Shown: positions 58,991 to 64,000 of the stretch, piece after piece
Layout: each line of letters opens with the position of its first letter
Numbering within the stretch: the stretch's first letter is position 1
Origin: Melieria omissa
Lineage: Eukaryota; Arthropoda; Insecta; Diptera; Ulidiidae
Length of the DNA: 64,000 nucleotides
Direction: 5' to 3'
Assembly (NCBI GenBank): GCA_963971225.1
Contig: OZ020269.1
Coordinates: forward strand, 92,234,865-92,298,864
Notes under the pieces: generated by a model
The model's input: only the letters and a program-made list of their open reading frames with translations
The model's database searches: none
What the model was told of the DNA's origin: nothing
Made by a program: the position numbers and the translations under genes

Positions 58991-59632
58991 TCTATGTTAA
59001 GAACTTAGCTGAGCTTAGTATTTAACTAAATTTCAAATTTCTTTGCATTAAATCAGCAAACGCTGCTTTAAAACGACAACGGCAACATTTTAATTTATAT
59101 TCAACTTTCGGCTGTTACTAAAATTTCACATCCCACGCTAAAGTGTAAAAAATAAAATTTATTTACTCAGCGCTTAATCAGTTTTCTGTTTGCTGCAACT
59201 TTGTAACAGACACAAACACAAACAATTCATGGCGAGCACAATGAAGTGTGTGCTGTATACACACACTCACACAAACACATGCACAATGGCACTCAAAGGC
59301 CAAGTGGCAGTATGAAGGGGACTTTGGGTGCAATGTGATGTGACAGTTGCGAGGCCAAGAAGATGGAGGAGAACGGAAGCAGAGAGAGCACAGTGCATCT
59401 ACCATCAGCTGACTGATAAATTTGTTTAACTAATTGCTGCAAATTTTTTCTCGCCGAAACGACAATTTGACTGCAACATAAACGGCGCATCAAAACTAAA
59501 AAAAAACTAAATTTTTCGCTGCTTCTTTCACCTGCAGCGCCAACAAACTAATTTCAAATTAATTTGCGCGAAAAGGTGCATGTGCGCTGCCATAGCAACG
59601 GCAGCTGTCGTTGGCATGTGGCGCTCCCGTAT

Positions 59633-59669
59633 ACACTCACTCACTCACTCACACACACACACACACACA
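59633..59669. repeat. (CA)n microsatellite
   Basis: ACTC tetramers lead into a pure CA run. Confidence 0.9.
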
Positions 59670-60892
59670 GCCATACGCCACGTTGTTTACTTTTGCGACG
59701 CCGCTGCTGCCAACAGTTTGCTGGCAATAACGCTCATTGTCAGCGGCAAACAGCAAATGGCGTCAACACTTGCAACAGCAACAACAACACGAGCACTATC
59801 GTGCAACCGCCAACGCCTCACATCAGCCATCAGTTATCAGCGCGACAACCATCAACCGGCATCGTCGCATCAACGCCGCTGCCGCGTTGACGCAATTCGT
59901 GGTGCAAGTGCAACAAAAGCGGATCTCATTAAAACTTTGTGCCACACACACGCACACACAACAACTACAACAACGACAACTAGCGCAACAATTCGCCGTC
60001 GTTTCTAGCTGCAACATGCTGCTGCGCAATTCGCCGTCGCGAGTTGCGAGCGTTGCACATTTGCGCTGCTTGCGTGAGTGCAACTTTTTTCTATTGCCAC
60101 ATCAATGCGTTTTTACTTATTGTTGTTGTTGTTGTTGTTTCTTTGTATTATATTACGAAATTTTTTGTGAAAATGTGAAAACAAGTGCCTTGGTGGCAGG
60201 CAACGCCTTTCGGTTGCCACAAGAAGCGGCGGCAGCTGTGTGGCAACATTGAAAGTGGCATGCAACATGTGATAAATTGCAATATGAAATACATAACTAC
60301 AATTCTGATTATGCTTTCAACATGTTTCGGTGGCTTCAAAGAATGTTGTTTTGGTTGCTGCTGCCACGCCCCCTAGAGAAGTGAGCGTGTGTTGCAAGTA
60401 GTTGCATGAGATGTGTCGAGTAGGAGGTGCGTTGCCGTGTGGAATAACGGTGTCATGTGTCATTGATGCAGTTGCCCCAACTTGCCACAAGCAATAGTAT
60501 GAAATTATATTAACAACAACAACAACAGAGGGGATACATAAAATGTTTGCAACATCAGCAACAATAAAAGAGCACTAAAAAGTTATGTTGCACAAGTGAT
60601 TTTTTTGTGTGCGCTCAACTCAAAGTGCACCTTACCACAGGAATCTTTTTTTGTTGTTGTTGTTTTTACTTAAAAACAACCATAGAAAAGGCGCAGGCGG
60701 ACAGCGCAAATAAAATATATCAAAATCAAATGAAATAAAATCACATAAAAAAATTGCCGCACGTTGCAAGCAGAAATTTGCGCCTTGTGGCATGGCGCCT
60801 GTGGCAACATTGCTGTCACTTCGTCAGCTTTGTGTATGTATGTGTGTTGGGCTACTTTTTGAGATGGATGAATTCCAATTTGATGCAACACT

Positions 60893-60942
60893 CACACACA
60901 CACATACACACACACACACACATACCACACACACACACATAC
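60893..60942. repeat. (CA)n microsatellite
   Basis: A CA run broken by two ATA interruptions. Confidence 0.9.
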
Positions 60943-62725
60943 AGACAGCTTTACAGCCTCACAGCCAAACGTGCAACACGTGCATTGCTGCACAATGCAT
61001 TCGAGTGTCGCCAAAGTCGCCTTAGCAGCCATTTTGCGCGCATCTACTTTTGTTTCGTTGCCATATTTGATGTTGCCACATGCGGCCCCACGAACGAATG
61101 ACTGCTGTTGCCACATGGCTGATGTGCAATTTGTTTTGCTTTTGGGCTCCGGGCCACAGCGACAGACATAGCAATGCCAATTGTCGCAGCTGCTGAAGAG
61201 AAAAGCCTCCAAAAAAAAACAATCCACCATACAAAATGCTGTTGCACATAGAGCGCGCATATGTTGCAACATGGTTTGGCTGTTGGCAGCACAACCAAAA
61301 ATCGACGCGCTGCACAAAAACCTAAGCTGCGCAGCTAAACTGCCGCATTAATGTTGCAAGTAGCAAACAAAAAAAAAAATTGCAAAAATTTTTGGATCGC
61401 ACAAAAGACGTGGCAAGCGGCAAGTCGACGACACCGACAGCGAAGAGACGCCAAATTGCAGCCAACAACGCCAGCAATGTGGCAGCTGAAAAATACAAAT
61501 TGATGACATGTTGAGCAACACGATGTGCTGCACAGCTACAAAGGGGCGACGGTGCTTCCAAGGCATTGGTTGCAAGCAGTGCAGGTAGCGCTGAAAAAAA
61601 ACACTTCCAGCCGGATGAGCATATAAAAAATTTAGGAACAAAATAATAGAAAAAGAAATTTCAACTGAATTTATACAATTTCCAAAAATGTTGCAACAAC
61701 TGCTGCCGTCTGCTAACGCTGTCGTTGCCATTGCTGCACCTGCTGCAGATGTCGCTCAAATGCTTAGGGGGCAATTTCAAATGCATGCACCACAGTTGCA
61801 ACATGCACTACGACGCCAACCAGCCAGCTGGCTTTCTTCGACCATCTGTGTTTTCAGATTTCTAAACACTTCTTTGCTGCCATAGTTTTATCTTTAATTT
61901 GAAAATTTCTTTTGCTGCTTGTTGCAAGCAGCACATACATAATTTCAAAATTATGTAGTGTCTGTATTTAGACAAAAATGAACAAAATCTCACTCACAAA
62001 ATGGGAGAAAAGAGTAAAAAAATAGAACTAAAAGTACTGAAGCTTGCATGTGCAACGCCTGCGGCACATTTAAAAACATTCGAAATAATGGCGCCGTCAT
62101 GCAACTGAGACTGCAACATGAATGGCAAAGTGATTTCATGCACAGTGCAAAGAGTTGCTAACAAATGTTGCAAGTAGGTGGATAGTAAAAATCTGTGCCA
62201 AAAGGCAGCGAGGAAAGTTTTGATTTTGATTAAAACAAAAACCGGAAATAATGTTTTAGTTCGCTTTGAAGAAATCATTTTTAAGCTGTGGGGCTTTTGA
62301 TGAAAGATTTTATATATTTTAATACGTTATTAATTTTAAATATTTATGATGTTTTTAGTTGGACCAAGGAGACTTCACTTCATTGACTCGTCTCTTTTGC
62401 AACTTCATTGAGTTAAATTCCAAGTAGAAAAAAAGTGTGAATGAGATTTAGTACGAAAAATATTTTTTTATTACACTGCACATCACAAAAAAAAATAACA
62501 AGGTTCTGACAACGGATTCTGGTAGAGGGGAGCAAAAAAAAATATACGTGTATCGGTGTTTTGAAAGTTTACATGTAAATTTTTTGTTGGGGGGTCAAAG
62601 TTTCCCCTTTTCGCTCATTCTTATGGTGATTCGGCATACGAAAACCATGTAAAATCACATTTAGGTATATGATGTGTTCAGCAATTACGTGTAAAACACT
62701 ACGAGGAACATTTTTGTGGAGCATT

Positions 62726-62830
62726 TTAACCCTGTAGCTCCTAATTATATGGGTCAATTTGACCCTTTTTTTCTAAAATGCCAAAAATGTCCTGTAAAAC
62801 AGGACTTTTTAAGGACAAAATGTACCACAA
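62726..62830 (+). mobile_element. Solitary piggyBac-like end
   Basis: TTAACCCTGTAGCTCC is followed by the perfect 15-bp palindrome GGGTCAATTTGACCC (62751-62765) and then a hairpin GTCCTGTAAAACAGGAC. The layout matches the other TTAACCC ends in the window. No right terminus was found downstream. Confidence 0.5.
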
Positions 62831-62999
62831 AAATATTTGCCATAAAAATCTACTATAGGTCTCTGAATACATTAAAGCTCAGAATTTAACTCGAACGCCA
62901 GAATTAATCCAAAACTGAAAATGTGTTTAAGTGTTTATTTCGTACTTAATCAAAATTGATACCAAAATCTCCACAGATTGAATAGAACAGAATTTGACG

Positions 63000-63255
63000 G
63001 CGCTTGTTGCTTTGCGACCAGAACTGATCTACTGTGCCCTCTACAATTTGTTAAAAAACATCTCCTGGACCCACCTAATGAAGCTTAGTAACTCACGGAG
63101 GTTAAGGTGCTTTATGTTGTCTTCTGTAAGCTGGAACTGGGCCAGGTAGACGCTAGACCAGTGTTCTCAGTTCCTGGTTTTCTCCTTAAAGCCTTAGTGA
63201 CTCTGCTAAAGTGATTTTGCTTAATCAAATGAAGGGCTTCGGTGCCAGTGGGTCC
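63000..63255 (-). mobile_element. LINE 3' fragment
   Basis: On the minus strand, the frame ends EDNIKHLNLRELLSFIRWVQ then EMFFNKL and a stop. This is the C-terminal LL.F.. segment also seen at 17.5 and 24.9 kb. It is followed by the 3' UTR motif GAGGGCACAGTAGATCAGTT. A truncated SINE head of the same strand lies beside it. Confidence 0.65.
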
Positions 63256-63268
63256 GATGAATGATTTC

Positions 63269-63347
63269 CTAGCTCGAGCTAGGACTCGAACCTAGGGCCT
63301 TTGGTACGAGAAGCCAGCACGCTACCTACTGGACTATCGAGGCCAGC
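63269..63347 (-). mobile_element. SINE head, truncated
   Basis: Only the tRNA-like head remains. On the minus strand it reads GCTGGCCTCGATAGTCCAGT, then TAGCGTGCTGGCTTCTCGTA and the B box GGTTCGAGTCC. The body is absent. It lies next to LINE sequence of the same strand (63035-63255), as does the 25.3-kb copy. It could be mistaken for a tRNA gene, but the D and anticodon arms do not fold properly and its relatives are clearly SINEs. Confidence 0.75.
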
Positions 63348-64000
63348 TTCCCTACACGCTGAATCATATAAAATTGTTATTCTTCACACTTCTTCTGGAA
63401 AGGGTGCCACTTTTCAGAAAGCCTTGCAATAAAATTATAAAAGTCCTCAATGGAATCTTTTTGACTCCTTTTGGCATTCCAGTTTTCAGAAGCCGTAGAT
63501 TTTTTCAATGCTGATGATTGAAACAACGTTTGACACAATGATTTGTACAACTTTCGATGCAAATACCATTTGAAACCATAATTGCTACTCACCGTTTTTG
63601 AAAGAAAAATACATTTTGGGTGAAGGCCCAAACACCCAAAACCCAAAAACCACCAAAAACGTCCCCTTACCTGTGCCGGTGGTTAAAACAAAATGATCCA
63701 TAAATTTTGCAATGCTTTTTGTATCAGAATGGATAGTGCTCACACTTGATAAACGTTTTCCTTTAATTCTGAACCAAATAAAAATAAACCTTTTTCAATT
63801 CTTCCCACCTATGAGATATGTTCTCCCTACTGTATAAGAAATTATCAATTCATTTCAGAAAAGAAAGCGTAAAAAGAAAAAGCAGACAAACAGTTGATGA
63901 CCCGAACCTGGAGGTCAAAATCGAGTTGTTCGTTTTTTCAGAAACGTGCTTCATTTTGTACGAGTGTGGCAGCCAAAACAATCATCCATCTAAACTTCCA
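63348..64000. other. Non-coding at window edge
   Basis: An 89-residue minus-strand frame (63377-63646) has no recognised motif. Nothing else was identified. Confidence 0.45.

Larger units (their letters stand above)
58991..62725. other. Non-coding, rich in TGCAAC motifs and CA tracts
   Basis: CA tracts lie at 59633-59669 and 60893-60942. CAA/TTG runs lie near 59775, 59960, 60120 and 60515. The word TTGCAAC or its complement is frequent (for example 60389, 61265, 61355, 61690). Overlapping frames up to 171 residues show no recognised domain. Confidence 0.55.

Noticed and set aside
1..64000. CRISPR arrays, operons, prokaryotic genes
   Set aside because: Everything seen is eukaryotic; the tandem arrays have no spacer-like unique sequence of constant length.

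Overview
The window looks like nuclear DNA of a higher fly (Diptera, Cyclorrhapha), plausibly a tephritid fruit fly. This rests on overall character: AT-rich non-coding sequence full of CAA/TTG and CA/GT repeats, a mariner remnant, 3' ends of I-type LINEs, and a tRNA-derived SINE. The species assignment is an inference. Almost all of the long reading frames are by-products of low-complexity sequence.

Only one protein-coding segment is well supported. It is a 188-bp internal exon on the minus strand at 40423-40610, with a textbook splice acceptor and donor. It encodes a proline- and tyrosine-rich stretch that resembles the cytoplasmic tail of a receptor. No neighbouring exon was recognised, so the window is best read as very long introns of one minus-strand gene.

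The rest is transposon debris and tandem repeats. From left to right: a palindromic foldback element (1.9 and 9.3 kb); a composite dispersed repeat with a full-length SINE nested in it and a 13-bp target duplication (5.2-6.2 kb); a hexamer satellite (12.4-12.9 kb); a cluster of LINE tails, a TTAA-flanked MITE and the composite repeat in reverse (15.4-17.7 kb); a 742-bp TTAA-flanked inverted-repeat element (19.2-20.0 kb); a 2.7-kb pyrimidine-rich tract (20.0-22.7 kb); a reverse-strand LINE/SINE/MITE cluster (24.7-28.0 kb); SINE, LINE and MITE end to end (31.8-33.5 kb); a 2.7-kb purine-rich tract (34.9-37.6 kb); a third composite repeat (38.2 kb); the exon (40.4-40.6 kb); a 2.5-kb purine-rich array split by an internally deleted mariner (43.4-45.9 kb); a 2.2-kb AT-rich satellite (47.2-49.4 kb); a 1.3-kb TTCTAC hexamer array (52.6-54.0 kb); a 984-bp inverted-repeat element (56.1-57.1 kb); and more LINE/SINE tails up to 64 kb.

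No gene network can be described. The recurring elements are the main content: at least seven piggyBac-like ends that share an unusual subterminal palindrome, four copies of one SINE, and eight LINE pieces that are nearly all 3' ends.
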